Origin: a virus | Virus record (IMG/VR): IMGVR_UViG_3300013286_000012 | Coordinates: 1-64,000 of that record | Length of the DNA: 64,000 nucleotides | Reading direction: 5' to 3' (one strand) | Shown: in pieces, positions 54,729 through 63,802 of the stretch | Layout: each line of letters starts with the position of its first letter | How positions within the stretch are numbered: the stretch's first letter is position 1 | The notes under the pieces: model-generated | What the model was told of the DNA's origin: nothing | The model's database searches: none | What the model saw: the letters and a program-made list of their open reading frames with translations, nothing else | Position numbers and translations under genes: made by a program

Positions 54729-55262
54729 CTATGGGTGGGTATGGTTTGTTGCGGCTTTTCCTGTCATTTGTGTTTCTAGGGTAGAGACTTTGCCCTGCAA
54801 AGTAGTTATCTTTCCTTCAGCAACAGTTATCTTTCCTTCAGCGGTCGTCATTCTAGTTTCTAAACTTTTAACTTTGTTAGCCAATGCCACAATGGTAGAT
54901 ATTAAATCAACTTCAGTAGTTCCATCAGGCTGCTTTATTGTAATTACATGCGTAGTTAACCCAGTTAATGACACAGAATCAGCCAAGGGCTTAATAAGAA
55001 TACGTTTATTTTTTCCTTGATTTTTACCGTATGTACCATTCCATACGGGATATTCAGGGTCACCGTTTAAGTATGTTATCCAAACACCTTGTCCAATTAC
55101 AGGTGCATCAACACTTATGTGAGCAGGCTCCATAGGCCAAACCCACTCAGTTTTTTCAATTCCCGTAATTTGAGGTACTGAAACTTTTAATCGTCGTTGA
55201 TTTTGAGGGTCTTTATTTTCTTTTACAATGCCTCTATGAAATCCATGATGGCGTTTCTCCAT
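54729..55262 (-). CDS. OB-fold baseplate spike protein (gp5/gpV-like)
   Basis: 177 residues. HRGIVKENKDPQNQRRLKVSVPQ and WVWPMEPAHIS, then GVWITYLNGDPEYPVWNGTYG are the OB-fold of the T4 gp5 / P2 gpV family at the base of the spike. A long helix with AEGKIT repeats (residues about 130-165) follows in place of the needle. Sits under the hub and wedge genes. Confidence 0.75.
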   Translation of the reverse strand: MEKRHHGFHRGIVKENKDPQNQRRLKVSVPQITGIEKTEWVWPMEPAHISVDAPVIGQGVWITYLNGDPEYPVWNGTYGKNQGKNKRILIKPLADSVSLTGLTTHVITIKQPDGTTEVDLISTIVALANKVKSLETRMTTAEGKITVAEGKITTLQGKVSTLETQMTGKAATNHTHP

Positions 55263-56818
55263 TAAATTAATCCAAGGCTTAAGTTTGCTTCTGTAAAACG
55301 ATAAAGTTCTCCAGGACCTCCAACAAGCGTAGTTAAACCGCTTCCTCCTACCTCATAAAGATTTAAAACTTTAACAGTCTTTACTCCAGGCGCTTGTTGA
55401 ATTACAAATTCAATATCTTGAGGATAAATTGTGTCTTTAAAATTAACTCCCAAATATCCAAATCCAGTTAAAATTGCTGTTTTAATATTGGCTTCAACTT
55501 CTGCAGAAGTATACTGATTAATAATTGCGTATTGAATATTGGCTACAACATCCACGTAAGTTGGCGGTTGAACAGTTACGGTTGTTCCAATAAGAACTTT
55601 ATCTGCTAAAGATGTTTCAACGTCTTTTTTTAAGCGAAGATACTCAGCACTAGGGTCATTGTTGTCATCTAAACCAGGCTGCACATCTGTATCCAACGCA
55701 GTCCTACTTGGAGCAATATAAACAGTTACTGAGGTCCAAATTGATGCATTAGCATTTGCTTTTCCTACTCCACTAACTGATAACGCAATGTCTGCAAAGT
55801 CGTTTAAAGAAACCGCTCTATTTCCAGAACGAATAGCAGAAGGCGCTGCAATACGGATTTGGTCATTACTTTCAGGGTCTGAACCACCAATTCCAGGTCC
55901 AGGATTTGTTAAAGTTACGCTACCTTGTAGCGCAGTTAATTGAGATTCAGATAATCCTGCTACATAAAAAATGTTGTTTACTGTGTTAGAAGAAACATTA
56001 CCAATTGTTCCTCCGCCTACTATGTAGTTAGCGCGTATTTCTGAGTATGCGGTAGGAATTGCTCCAGAAACACCGTCTCCAAAATTAATTGTTACAACAT
56101 TATTTTCATTAAGAAAAACAGTATAAACAGTATCAGATGGACCGTAATCAATAAGGTGTTGCACTTGCGTCCATTTAGAGTACAGGTCTCCATCTTGAAC
56201 GTATACCTTTATTGAACCATCAACCACTGGTTTTTCTAAAAGGTCAAATGACATATTAGGAGAACCGTCAGCAGTTCCAATTAACTCTCCGTATGTTGTT
56301 GCATTGTCTGCAACTAAAGTTACGGACCTTCCTTGAGATGCACCCACAGTTGCGGTTCCAAAAACATTACCTACAGCAGCATCTACAATCGAATCTGCAT
56401 TTGTTGTAAAATAAACGGTTTGAACTACATCTCCAAATACCACATCTCCACTAACGACGGTTCCTGCTGGAATAGTGATGCTAGTACTAGAGGAGTTACT
56501 GAATACAATACTTAAAGTTGCTTGGCGATATCCCGCAGGAATATAGCCATAGGTTTGAGCAAGATTTAAAATGCTTTGTCTTTGAACTGCAGTTTTTAAA
56601 AAGGCTTCATTAGCGGTTCTATCAATGTAGTACGCCATTACATCGCCAAGGTATGCAAAGGCTTCTACCAAAGCAACGCCAAAATCAGATGGGTCAGAGG
56701 CAGTCCACTCTGGGATACGGTCTTGTACACGAGCAATCATTGACTCACGTAAAGAGTAATAATCACGACCTGTGTAATCAACCGAAATAGGGATATTAGA
56801 GACGGGGGTTACGCTCAT
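55262..56818 (-). CDS. baseplate wedge protein (gpJ/gp6-like)
   Basis: 518 residues. RDYYSLRESMIARVQDRIPE, then FGVALVEAFAYLGDVMAYYID, and later PGPGIGGSDPESNDQIRIAAPSA and VPFR-type strands match the Baseplate_J family. The length is close to the family average (about 400-500). With gp25 it forms the wedge arms. TAATG-type junction with the next gene. Confidence 0.85.
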   Translation of the reverse strand: MSVTPVSNIPISVDYTGRDYYSLRESMIARVQDRIPEWTASDPSDFGVALVEAFAYLGDVMAYYIDRTANEAFLKTAVQRQSILNLAQTYGYIPAGYRQATLSIVFSNSSSTSITIPAGTVVSGDVVFGDVVQTVYFTTNADSIVDAAVGNVFGTATVGASQGRSVTLVADNATTYGELIGTADGSPNMSFDLLEKPVVDGSIKVYVQDGDLYSKWTQVQHLIDYGPSDTVYTVFLNENNVVTINFGDGVSGAIPTAYSEIRANYIVGGGTIGNVSSNTVNNIFYVAGLSESQLTALQGSVTLTNPGPGIGGSDPESNDQIRIAAPSAIRSGNRAVSLNDFADIALSVSGVGKANANASIWTSVTVYIAPSRTALDTDVQPGLDDNNDPSAEYLRLKKDVETSLADKVLIGTTVTVQPPTYVDVVANIQYAIINQYTSAEVEANIKTAILTGFGYLGVNFKDTIYPQDIEFVIQQAPGVKTVKVLNLYEVGGSGLTTLVGGPGELYRFTEANLSLGLI

Positions 56819-57216
56819 AGCAACTCCTGATACATTGGGTTAGCACCATCAACAAGAACCAATCCAACGACGGTGCTTACAACTTCGTTGTTTGGTAATC
56901 CATATACGGCTTCAACTGTAAGAACATTTGTATATTGGTCTACAGTTACATTTACTTTTTGCAAATTTAAAAGGTTTAGTTGTTGAGCAAAGGCTTTGTG
57001 AACCTCTGCATCAACTTGAGCAATGGCTCCCGTTTCTGTATTAAAAAGAGCAAAAGGAATTAAAGTTCCAAAAGTAGGACGAATTACTCTTTCTCTTACT
57101 GTTGTTCCTAAAACAGACCTAACTCTATCTGCCCAAATTTTTGATTGGTCTAAAGTAGAATTAACTTTGCCGTAAGAATCAATCGAGAATGGCAAAGCAA
57201 TTGCGTATTCCGCCAT
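56815..57216 (-). CDS. gp25-like baseplate wedge protein
   Basis: 133 residues from the ATG at 57216 (TAATG). RERVIRPTFGTLIPFALFN is the GPW/gp25 core motif, and FAQQLNLLNLQKVNVTVDQY the C-terminal strand. Family about 110-140 residues. It is a wedge component next to gpJ. Confidence 0.8.
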   Translation of the reverse strand: MAEYAIALPFSIDSYGKVNSTLDQSKIWADRVRSVLGTTVRERVIRPTFGTLIPFALFNTETGAIAQVDAEVHKAFAQQLNLLNLQKVNVTVDQYTNVLTVEAVYGLPNNEVVSTVVGLVLVDGANPMYQELL

Positions 57217-58472
57217 TATGCGCCACCCCATTTTCTTGGATTTGTTTTATACCCAGCATTACGTTGATTTACTAACGTTGTTGTAGAACTTAGTGTAGTA
57301 GAAGTTGGCCTTCTTTGGGCACCTGTGAGTAGTTCATTTGATATGTTTCGAATAGGAACAGGGCCCGCAAAAGACGGTCTTGTTGCACTGGATTTGTTTG
57401 GTCCAATACCATCTGACATACAACTGAACTCCACTAAATAACGTCCATCTCCATGCAAGACGTGCTGGGCTTTTTGTACAATCCAGTAACCGTCCGTGGT
57501 TGCTCCTGTACCTTGAACCTCTACTGTTCTCCATGGAGAAATACGGGGGTCTCCTTGCCCCACTGCATCTGCTGGAATAGTAAATCGCCCTAACTGTGCG
57601 CGTGATTCTGACAATGACTTAGCCATAGCAGAACTGGCAACAACTGTTTTTGTTTCTACGGTAGAAAATAAAGGCTCTCTTGTATCTTTACGAAGATTTT
57701 TACCAACTTGATTTGATGAAGTTGTATAAGAAATTAATTTTCCGCTTATAGGGTCTACTCCCGACACTATATTAAGACTACGAGAAAACTCTGCTGATTC
57801 GATATGGTCTCCAATAACGGGTTCAAAATAAGTTAAGGTTGGCGCATCTCTGTTGCTTTCTGGATTTTGTAATGGGTCTTTAAAAGACATGATTGGAATA
57901 GTAGTCATAAATTGGTCAACCATTTTGTCAATTGGATGAAAGTGAAGTTCTGTTCCAGTCACGCGAACTCCATACCCAATTTTTGTTGCTAATTCATTTA
58001 ATTTTTCCCAATAAGATTGGCCAACTAATGATTGTTGAGTAAACCTAATTGTACTAGGAGTAACAAATGGCTTTAATTTAAATTTATTAGATATCTCTAT
58101 AGCAATTTCTGGTGCTGTTTTATTTTGCCAAATTTTAGAAGAACTATCTTTTAAAGGATACGAGGCTCCTACGCAAGTAACTTTTAAATCTCTGTCTAAT
58201 TGCTGCGCTGTAGTGTAAGAAACGTCAACTGTATATCCAAAAAACGTTTCAGTAACTTTATCATTTCTCCAAGTAATTTGTACAGGAACACCCGTCTTAA
58301 TTCCTTTAAAAAATACGCTGCTAAAAGTTGAATAATAAATCTCAACAATGTCATGACTTCCTATTTTTTGATTTATAATTAAACTTCTAGCAGGTTTAGT
58401 TAACCCAGGAAAATCAGGAAAAATAATTTTAAAAGAATTTGTAAATCTATTTTGACGTAATGGGTCACGCAC
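57216..58472 (-). CDS. baseplate hub protein (gpD/gp27/VgrG-like)
   Basis: 418 residues. A beta-rich N-terminus (FKIIFPDFPGLTKPA), then GVPVQITWRND and YTVDVSYTTAQQL, then IAIEISNKFKLKP and YWEKLNELATKIGYGVRV as in late control gene D proteins. It forms the hub ring above the spike. Mid-length for the family; C-terminal half holds the extra beta domains. Confidence 0.75.
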   Translation of the reverse strand: MRDPLRQNRFTNSFKIIFPDFPGLTKPARSLIINQKIGSHDIVEIYYSTFSSVFFKGIKTGVPVQITWRNDKVTETFFGYTVDVSYTTAQQLDRDLKVTCVGASYPLKDSSSKIWQNKTAPEIAIEISNKFKLKPFVTPSTIRFTQQSLVGQSYWEKLNELATKIGYGVRVTGTELHFHPIDKMVDQFMTTIPIMSFKDPLQNPESNRDAPTLTYFEPVIGDHIESAEFSRSLNIVSGVDPISGKLISYTTSSNQVGKNLRKDTREPLFSTVETKTVVASSAMAKSLSESRAQLGRFTIPADAVGQGDPRISPWRTVEVQGTGATTDGYWIVQKAQHVLHGDGRYLVEFSCMSDGIGPNKSSATRPSFAGPVPIRNISNELLTGAQRRPTSTTLSSTTTLVNQRNAGYKTNPRKWGGA

Positions 58473-58740
58473 TTGGTACCTTCAATTGCGTGCCTGGTGC
58501 AATATTAAAAGGATTTAAAATGCTTGGATTTATATCAAGAATTTCCCACCATGATGCTGGGTTTCCAAGATAACGGTTAGCCAAGTTATCTAAACGGTCA
58601 CCTTCTACCCATTCATAAATAAAATATGATTGAACATAGTTTGACCATTGCCGCAATACAACAAGGTCATATTGGTTCTTTTTAGCATGCCAAGTTTTGA
58701 CTAAAGTTCCGTCAGCGTACCTACTGTCTAAATAAATCAT
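58465..58740 (-). CDS. LysM-containing baseplate protein
   Basis: 91 residues. FIYEWVEGDRLDNLANRYLG, WWEILDINPSI, PGTQLKVPSA is a LysM repeat of the type found in phage baseplate proteins (T4 gp53-like). It presumably supports hub assembly or wall contact. Overlaps neighbours by a few bases. Confidence 0.8.
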   Translation of the reverse strand: MIYLDSRYADGTLVKTWHAKKNQYDLVVLRQWSNYVQSYFIYEWVEGDRLDNLANRYLGNPASWWEILDINPSILNPFNIAPGTQLKVPSA

Positions 58741-60089
58741 TAGTTACCCGTTTTTACATAAGGAAAACGTGCACAAGAAATGTTAACGTAAGAAACAATT
58801 GGCACCATACGTTCATCAAAAATAATGTGGTTAAGGTCTACGTTAGTAACTCTTACAAGATAACGAAGCCTGTTTCCAAGATGCAATTCAACTGCAAAAC
58901 CTTGAAGCCAACCTTGGTCTGCTGTATCTCCTTTAAACCCAGAATAAGAAATAGAGTTTAATCCAGTCAAAGTCCTAAACAAGTACTCCATATCATACAT
59001 AGTTCCTTTTTCATATAACTCTGCAAGTTCTTCATTTATTGTTTTGCTATGAGCAAAAGTTCCATATGGATTGCCTACTCCCGCTTTTAATCCATTTGAA
59101 TCAAGGTACCCCAAATCATTGCTTCTATTAAGCAACAAAGAAAAACTAATGGTGCTGTTTTGAAGGGCTGAACTTGGTGCGGTTCCCGCTTCAAGTCCCG
59201 CAGCAATTCCTTCCCAGTTTTGACCTTCTGCAACTCCCCAAGTCATTGCCACTTCTTTAGGGTTATACAAAAATTTAAACCCATATAAATTGCCATCGTA
59301 CTGCGTTGTGTTGTAAGTAGAAGAATTTGCAATACTAAATGCGCTCGTTACATCCATTTGTATTACGCCTTTTGAAGCCGCAACACCCGTCCAAGCATCT
59401 AATCCTTGGCCATAATTATCTGCACCAGAAACAGACAAATTTGAAGTTCGTTGCTGTGGGCTAGGGCTATCCTGTGAGGCTCCTCCTGATAAATAAGATG
59501 TTTTAATCATTGGAGCGTTGTAGTAGTAAGTTAAAGGACTTGGAACTTTAGCGCCACCACTTGCTGCTTCAATGCCTGCAAGCGAAGAAGTATTAATTCC
59601 AGAAGATTGTGAAGTTGTTTTAGTGATAGTTTTATTTACAATGGCTTTATGTACAATAATTTTGCTTGTTACAAGACCAGGCGGTGCCATATTTTTTTCT
59701 TTTGCAAGACGAGATGCGTTGATAGTTGCAAATGATGCTTTAGCCCTATCAAGAACAAGTTTGTTAAAGTCCAAAGCCGATTTAGAAGCATTAACTCCTG
59801 TTTGTTCTTCTGATGTAATTGTAGTACCACCAGGAGACCCTGAAAGAATGGCTGCATTTTTTCTATCGTTATACACCTTGTTTTGCGTAGCGTACGCTTG
59901 TTCAGCCTGAGTTAGAGCATCTTTGGCTCTGGCTTCTTGGTCCTTTAAAGAATTTAATTCTCTTTGATTTTTTGCTTTATTTGCTTTTTCTTTTTCTTTA
60001 ACAACTTTTGCAGCAGCAGCGTTTTGCTGAACTTGAAGTTGCTCATCGTAAGTTAATGGACGTTGGTATTGATTTGGTTTGATAGCCAT
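58740..60089 (-). CDS. baseplate/tail protein with N-terminal coiled coil
   Basis: 449 residues. Residues about 20-75 form a Lys/Glu/Ala-rich coiled coil (AAAKVVKEKEKANKAKNQRE), a Gly/Ser-rich linker follows, and the C-terminal 190 residues are beta-rich (FKFLYNPKEVAMTWGVAEG, ELHLGNRLRYLVRVTNVDL). Between the tape measure and LysM protein, where tail-tip connecting proteins lie; a family was not identified. Confidence 0.6.
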   Translation of the reverse strand: MAIKPNQYQRPLTYDEQLQVQQNAAAAKVVKEKEKANKAKNQRELNSLKDQEARAKDALTQAEQAYATQNKVYNDRKNAAILSGSPGGTTITSEEQTGVNASKSALDFNKLVLDRAKASFATINASRLAKEKNMAPPGLVTSKIIVHKAIVNKTITKTTSQSSGINTSSLAGIEAASGGAKVPSPLTYYYNAPMIKTSYLSGGASQDSPSPQQRTSNLSVSGADNYGQGLDAWTGVAASKGVIQMDVTSAFSIANSSTYNTTQYDGNLYGFKFLYNPKEVAMTWGVAEGQNWEGIAAGLEAGTAPSSALQNSTISFSLLLNRSNDLGYLDSNGLKAGVGNPYGTFAHSKTINEELAELYEKGTMYDMEYLFRTLTGLNSISYSGFKGDTADQGWLQGFAVELHLGNRLRYLVRVTNVDLNHIIFDERMVPIVSYVNISCARFPYVKTGN

Positions 60090-62173
60090 TATTTAGTTCC
60101 CATCGCTGCCATTGTTTTGTCTTTTGTTAAAATATCTTTTACTCTTTTAGCAAGGGCAACTGCTTCGGCATCAGAGGCTTTTGCGATAGTAAGATTAATG
60201 TTTACAACTTGTCCACCATTTGCATTTGAGGTTAATTGGTTTGCATATGAGCCACTCTTATAAGTGGACCACGGCTGAAAATTAGTTCCGCCCTTAGATA
60301 AATCATATGCAATTTTTGCGTTAATGGTTGGGTCATACAAACTTTGGGGGCCTTTATACCCAATGCTTGCGTATTTCTTTAGGTATGCCGCATTGCGTTT
60401 AGTTCCCATATTAAGATTACTTGGGTCATTATTTTCTAAGTTAATTTGAAAAAGACCGTAAGATTTATCTAAACCTTTGCCATTATAACTATTTGATTTT
60501 CCACCAGATTCGGCTCTAGCAATACCGTAAGCAGTAACCAAAGATTGTCCTGTAAATCCAGCAGCAGCCAATGTTTGCACTAAGTTGGGGTCAGCATTGG
60601 CTGGCAAACTGAGGTTGCCTTGCCCAACACCACTTGCTTGGCTTCCAGAAGCCGCGGCCTGTGTTGCAGTTGATGTCATAGCCTTAATTGCTTTGGCACC
60701 TAAATAACCAAGAGCAGTTAGGCCAGCAGCGGTGAGGGCTGCGGGTATAGCGCCTACTCCACCTGTAGTAACTCCACCAATAATTCCAGCGGCTGCCGCA
60801 CTTGTGAGTACAGTAGACAAAAATCCTTTATCTGTTGCTCCTGCATAAGCGCCTCCAAGAACAGGAATTGCTTTTCCTAGAAAACCAAAACCAACTTTTG
60901 TTGCAACTTTTCCTGCTGTTTGAACTGCTCCTGATTCAGTTGCTGTCACTACTCCACCAGCCGCCGCAGTTGCGGCAGCCTTTGTAGCAGCGTTTGCTGC
61001 CATCTTTTTAAAGGCTGACCGAACCAAAATTCCAGTTCCAATAGTTCCAACAACTCCTGCTGCGGTAGCAACCACACCTGAAACAGCCTTTCCAGGATTA
61101 GATAAACTGAGGGCATCAAGCGCACCTTTAAGTTGAAAAAATTTATCTGGCAATCCTTCTAGAGATGAGTTTAATGCAACTAATGCTGAAGTGGTTGTAG
61201 CGTATCCTTTTAGCATTGGGTCTGTAGCACGGTTTGCTAAAGACATGTCTGAGGTTGTTTGTTTGTATAGAGTCGATGTATTAGGGTTATCAGCACCTGT
61301 TTGCGTAAGTAGGTTTCCGTTACCGCCAGTTGCAATTTTCTCCAGCATTGGTCTTAATATTGCTTGCTGTTGCCCATTTGTAGTGTCGTTTAAAAATCTA
61401 TTTAAAGCACCTTCACGGTTAGAAAATTCAAATTGTGCGGCTGTAATTTTTTTTCCGCGAAAAACTCTATTATAAATTTGTTGAGCAATTTCTTGCATAG
61501 GACGAACTTTGCCTGATTTAACATCCAAGGTACTAATTCCGTATTGATAGAGGCTTCCGCTCATCTCGCCCGTGTGCATACTACCAATTGCTTGAGCGGC
61601 AGTAGCGTTTGGAATAGCAAGACTAAGCGCAGCACCGCGAACTTCTTGCTGTGATTGGGCAAGGTTTTGCCCCATCATTCCAAAACTATTGGCAAGAATA
61701 TTTGTTGCTGCTACATCTTCATTTGGTCCAGTAATTCCCCCACGCATATTTGCCATGGTGGAGTTAGTAAGTTGTTGCCGAGATACTCCAGGAAGCATTG
61801 TGGTGGCTTGATAAAAACCAGTGGTACGAGGCATTACAGTTGAAAGACCAGGTAGCGCTGAGTACGCAGAACCCGCTAGACCCAATACCCCCTGCGCTGT
61901 GGCAACAGCGGCAGTGCCACCCTTGCTGTATGCCCACGGCATAAGATTTGTACCGCCAGAACCCGCAGTACTAAATTGAGCATTAGATGAACCAAGGCCC
62001 ATCCCCGTGCTTTGACCAGTGCTGGAAGAAAAAATTCCTTTGATGGATTGAGTGGTTTTTCCAGTAAGACCTAAAACACGTTTAAGGCCAGCCTCAAGAA
62101 GATTTACTTCTTTATTGATTGACTTTAATTCTTTGGTGGCTTGGGGGAGTTCACTAATAGGGTCTTTAGCCAA
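60089..62173 (-). CDS. tape measure protein with C-terminal lytic transglycosylase
   Basis: 694 residues with a TTG start at 62173, seven bases after AAAGGAG. Long helical and Ala/Gly-rich central segments (residues about 380-500) with many hydrophobic stretches are typical of tail-length proteins. The C-terminal 150 residues hold an SLT domain: YGIARAESGGKSNS (catalytic Glu), KSYGLFQINLEN and PTINAKIAYDLS. It sets tail length and helps local wall opening on injection. Short for a myovirus, implying a short tail. It follows the chaperone gene. Confidence 0.85.
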   Translation of the reverse strand: MAKDPISELPQATKELKSINKEVNLLEAGLKRVLGLTGKTTQSIKGIFSSSTGQSTGMGLGSSNAQFSTAGSGGTNLMPWAYSKGGTAAVATAQGVLGLAGSAYSALPGLSTVMPRTTGFYQATTMLPGVSRQQLTNSTMANMRGGITGPNEDVAATNILANSFGMMGQNLAQSQQEVRGAALSLAIPNATAAQAIGSMHTGEMSGSLYQYGISTLDVKSGKVRPMQEIAQQIYNRVFRGKKITAAQFEFSNREGALNRFLNDTTNGQQQAILRPMLEKIATGGNGNLLTQTGADNPNTSTLYKQTTSDMSLANRATDPMLKGYATTTSALVALNSSLEGLPDKFFQLKGALDALSLSNPGKAVSGVVATAAGVVGTIGTGILVRSAFKKMAANAATKAAATAAAGGVVTATESGAVQTAGKVATKVGFGFLGKAIPVLGGAYAGATDKGFLSTVLTSAAAAGIIGGVTTGGVGAIPAALTAAGLTALGYLGAKAIKAMTSTATQAAASGSQASGVGQGNLSLPANADPNLVQTLAAAGFTGQSLVTAYGIARAESGGKSNSYNGKGLDKSYGLFQINLENNDPSNLNMGTKRNAAYLKKYASIGYKGPQSLYDPTINAKIAYDLSKGGTNFQPWSTYKSGSYANQLTSNANGGQVVNINLTIAKASDAEAVALAKRVKDILTKDKTMAAMGTK

Positions 62174-62345
62174 TTGTGTAACTCCTTTCCTGTCGCATCT
62201 TGGCTACTTCTAGCCAATTCTTTCGGTCTCTTTTAGACAACTGCTTGATGTCCTCTAAAGTCCATCCGTTATAGATATCTGATAGTGCAAACCATTCAGA
62301 AAATAGTTCTGCATATCCTGTTATGTTAGAACTGAAATAAGGTGC
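62166..62345 (-). CDS. frameshift extension of tail chaperone (+1 frame)
   Basis: A 59-codon open stretch in the +1 frame relative to the gene at 62326-63138, beginning after a TAG at 62348-62346 and ending TAA at 62168-62166. It contains no ATG, GTG or TTG at its beginning with a ribosome-binding site; the first Met is near its end. Its encoded residues (LFSEWFALSDIYNGWTLEDI, then RDRKNWLEVAKMR) resemble the C-terminal extension of phage tail assembly chaperones. The overlap of open frames is only about 18 bases (62346-62329), which would be the shift window. Confidence 0.55.
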   Translation of the reverse strand, partial: APYFSSNITGYAELFSEWFALSDIYNGWTLEDIKQLSKRDRKNWLEVAKMRQERSYTIG

Positions 62346-63138
62346 CTAAATTAATAGGAACCAATACCTCGCCTTCACAGTCAGGACATGTAACAGTGAC
62401 ATCAGCAAACTGAGGTCCTGGTGCTCTATCGTTAATCTCGTCAATAATTTTTCGGCGGTCTGTAACGCTTAATGCTTGAACCTGCATTGGGCTATACACA
62501 GGGGCATCGCCAATCTTAATAACAGTTCCTTCAAGGATAATTGTGCTGAGTTCAGCAGGTGTCTTATCCATGTTTTCAATCATTTTCTTTTGCACAATTC
62601 CGTTAGGAAGTTTGACGGTAAATTCTTTGTTTTTTCCAGCAACCGTAAAGATGCGGTCACTTATTGAATCAGTCAAAATTTTAACTTTAATATCAGATTT
62701 AACATTGATACTTACTGTTTTATTTTCATTGCAGCCTTGACAATAAGAAAGGACATCTACATCGGGGCCAAATGTTGCTTTAAGAATACCCAAAAGCAAC
62801 TGGTCTCTATCTCCTACCAGCAACTGGTCAAGCATCTGTTCTGTAGCAAGTTCGCTACCAATCTTGACTGTGCCACGTTGAAGGATGACAAGAAGAGCCT
62901 TACCCAAAGTTGATGCTCGTGAGATTGCTTCTTCGTCTTTACCGTTAAGTTCCTTTACTTCTGCAGTACTGAGAACCTCCCCAGTGGCTGTGATATAGCC
63001 ACCAGGAAGGTCAACAGTTACGTCCGAAGGTAAAACAATTTCAGGCATATTTTCCTGAGAAGGCATTTCGTTTAGCGCTTTGTTTAATATATCGTTTGCC
63101 AATGCGGGATTAGCCGCTGCATTAATTGTGTTCGTCAT
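62326..63138 (-). CDS. tail assembly chaperone / T4 baseplate-hub-like protein
   Basis: 270 residues. The C-terminal part has LSYCQGCNENKTVSINV and VTVTCPDCEGEVLVPINL, two CxxC pairs, and helical central parts (LATEQMLDQLLVGDRDQLLL), agreeing with the T4_baseplate-type family that lies between tail tube and tape measure genes. Such genes often make a second, longer product by programmed frameshift, and an open +1 extension follows. It chaperones the tape measure during tail assembly (inferred). Confidence 0.7.
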   Translation of the reverse strand: MTNTINAAANPALANDILNKALNEMPSQENMPEIVLPSDVTVDLPGGYITATGEVLSTAEVKELNGKDEEAISRASTLGKALLVILQRGTVKIGSELATEQMLDQLLVGDRDQLLLGILKATFGPDVDVLSYCQGCNENKTVSINVKSDIKVKILTDSISDRIFTVAGKNKEFTVKLPNGIVQKKMIENMDKTPAELSTIILEGTVIKIGDAPVYSPMQVQALSVTDRRKIIDEINDRAPGPQFADVTVTCPDCEGEVLVPINLGTLFQF

Positions 63139-63152
63139 ATTATTCCTTTAGT

Positions 63153-63782
63153 TTAGGCTGGGAATGCTGCTGCGTTGTCGGTTAAGTTTGCTGCCCAGTT
63201 AACATCGAATCCTTCATGGACAAGAGTCATCTGTTCAACAAAGAGTGCGTTGTCACCAGCGTTGAGGTCTGAGTACGCTACAGCAGTAGGCCAGCAGTTA
63301 TACACATTAAAGCGCATCGCTACATGGTCTGTCTTTGCAGGCGAGTTTTCAGCAGTTTCTCCTGCTGATGGGATTGGGTGAGAGAGAACGGCAATCTCAA
63401 GGTCACAACGGAAGTTTTCCGTACGACCACGAGTTGAGCCTCCGCCTTGAACAGTTGCAAAAAGATTACGCATCCACTCATAGTTTTGGTTGCTGCCCAA
63501 GATAACTCCACGCTGCAATGTAATTGGAGCAAATGTTGTTTGTCCTGGAATTTGATGAACTGTTGTGTTATATCCGCCTTCACGGTAAGGAATAGAGTCT
63601 GTTGTTACAGCCATTCCTGACACAGAAGTAAAACCAAAAGTTGTAGAATTTTCTAGCATTTTGGTTGCAGCACTTGGGGTAGCGCCTGTTGCGCTTGTAA
63701 GAGATTTAAACGTAACCAAAAATCTAAAGTTACGTAACGGGTCGGTAATTAATGATGACCGATTATTAATAATTGTAGGCAT
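63153..63782 (-). CDS. tail tube protein (gp19-like)
   Basis: 209 residues. FRFLVTFKSLTSATG, FGFTSVSGMAVTTDSIPYREGG and ITLQRGVILGSNQNYEWMRN match the phage tail tube gp19 family (FxVxF... S.V.GL.../...Y.EGG... LRG...). It forms the inner tube of the contractile tail and follows the sheath gene in the usual order. Confidence 0.85.
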   Translation of the reverse strand: MPTIINNRSSLITDPLRNFRFLVTFKSLTSATGATPSAATKMLENSTTFGFTSVSGMAVTTDSIPYREGGYNTTVHQIPGQTTFAPITLQRGVILGSNQNYEWMRNLFATVQGGGSTRGRTENFRCDLEIAVLSHPIPSAGETAENSPAKTDHVAMRFNVYNCWPTAVAYSDLNAGDNALFVEQMTLVHEGFDVNWAANLTDNAAAFPA

Positions 63783-63802
63783 CTAGTGATTTCTCCTTTG
63801 GA

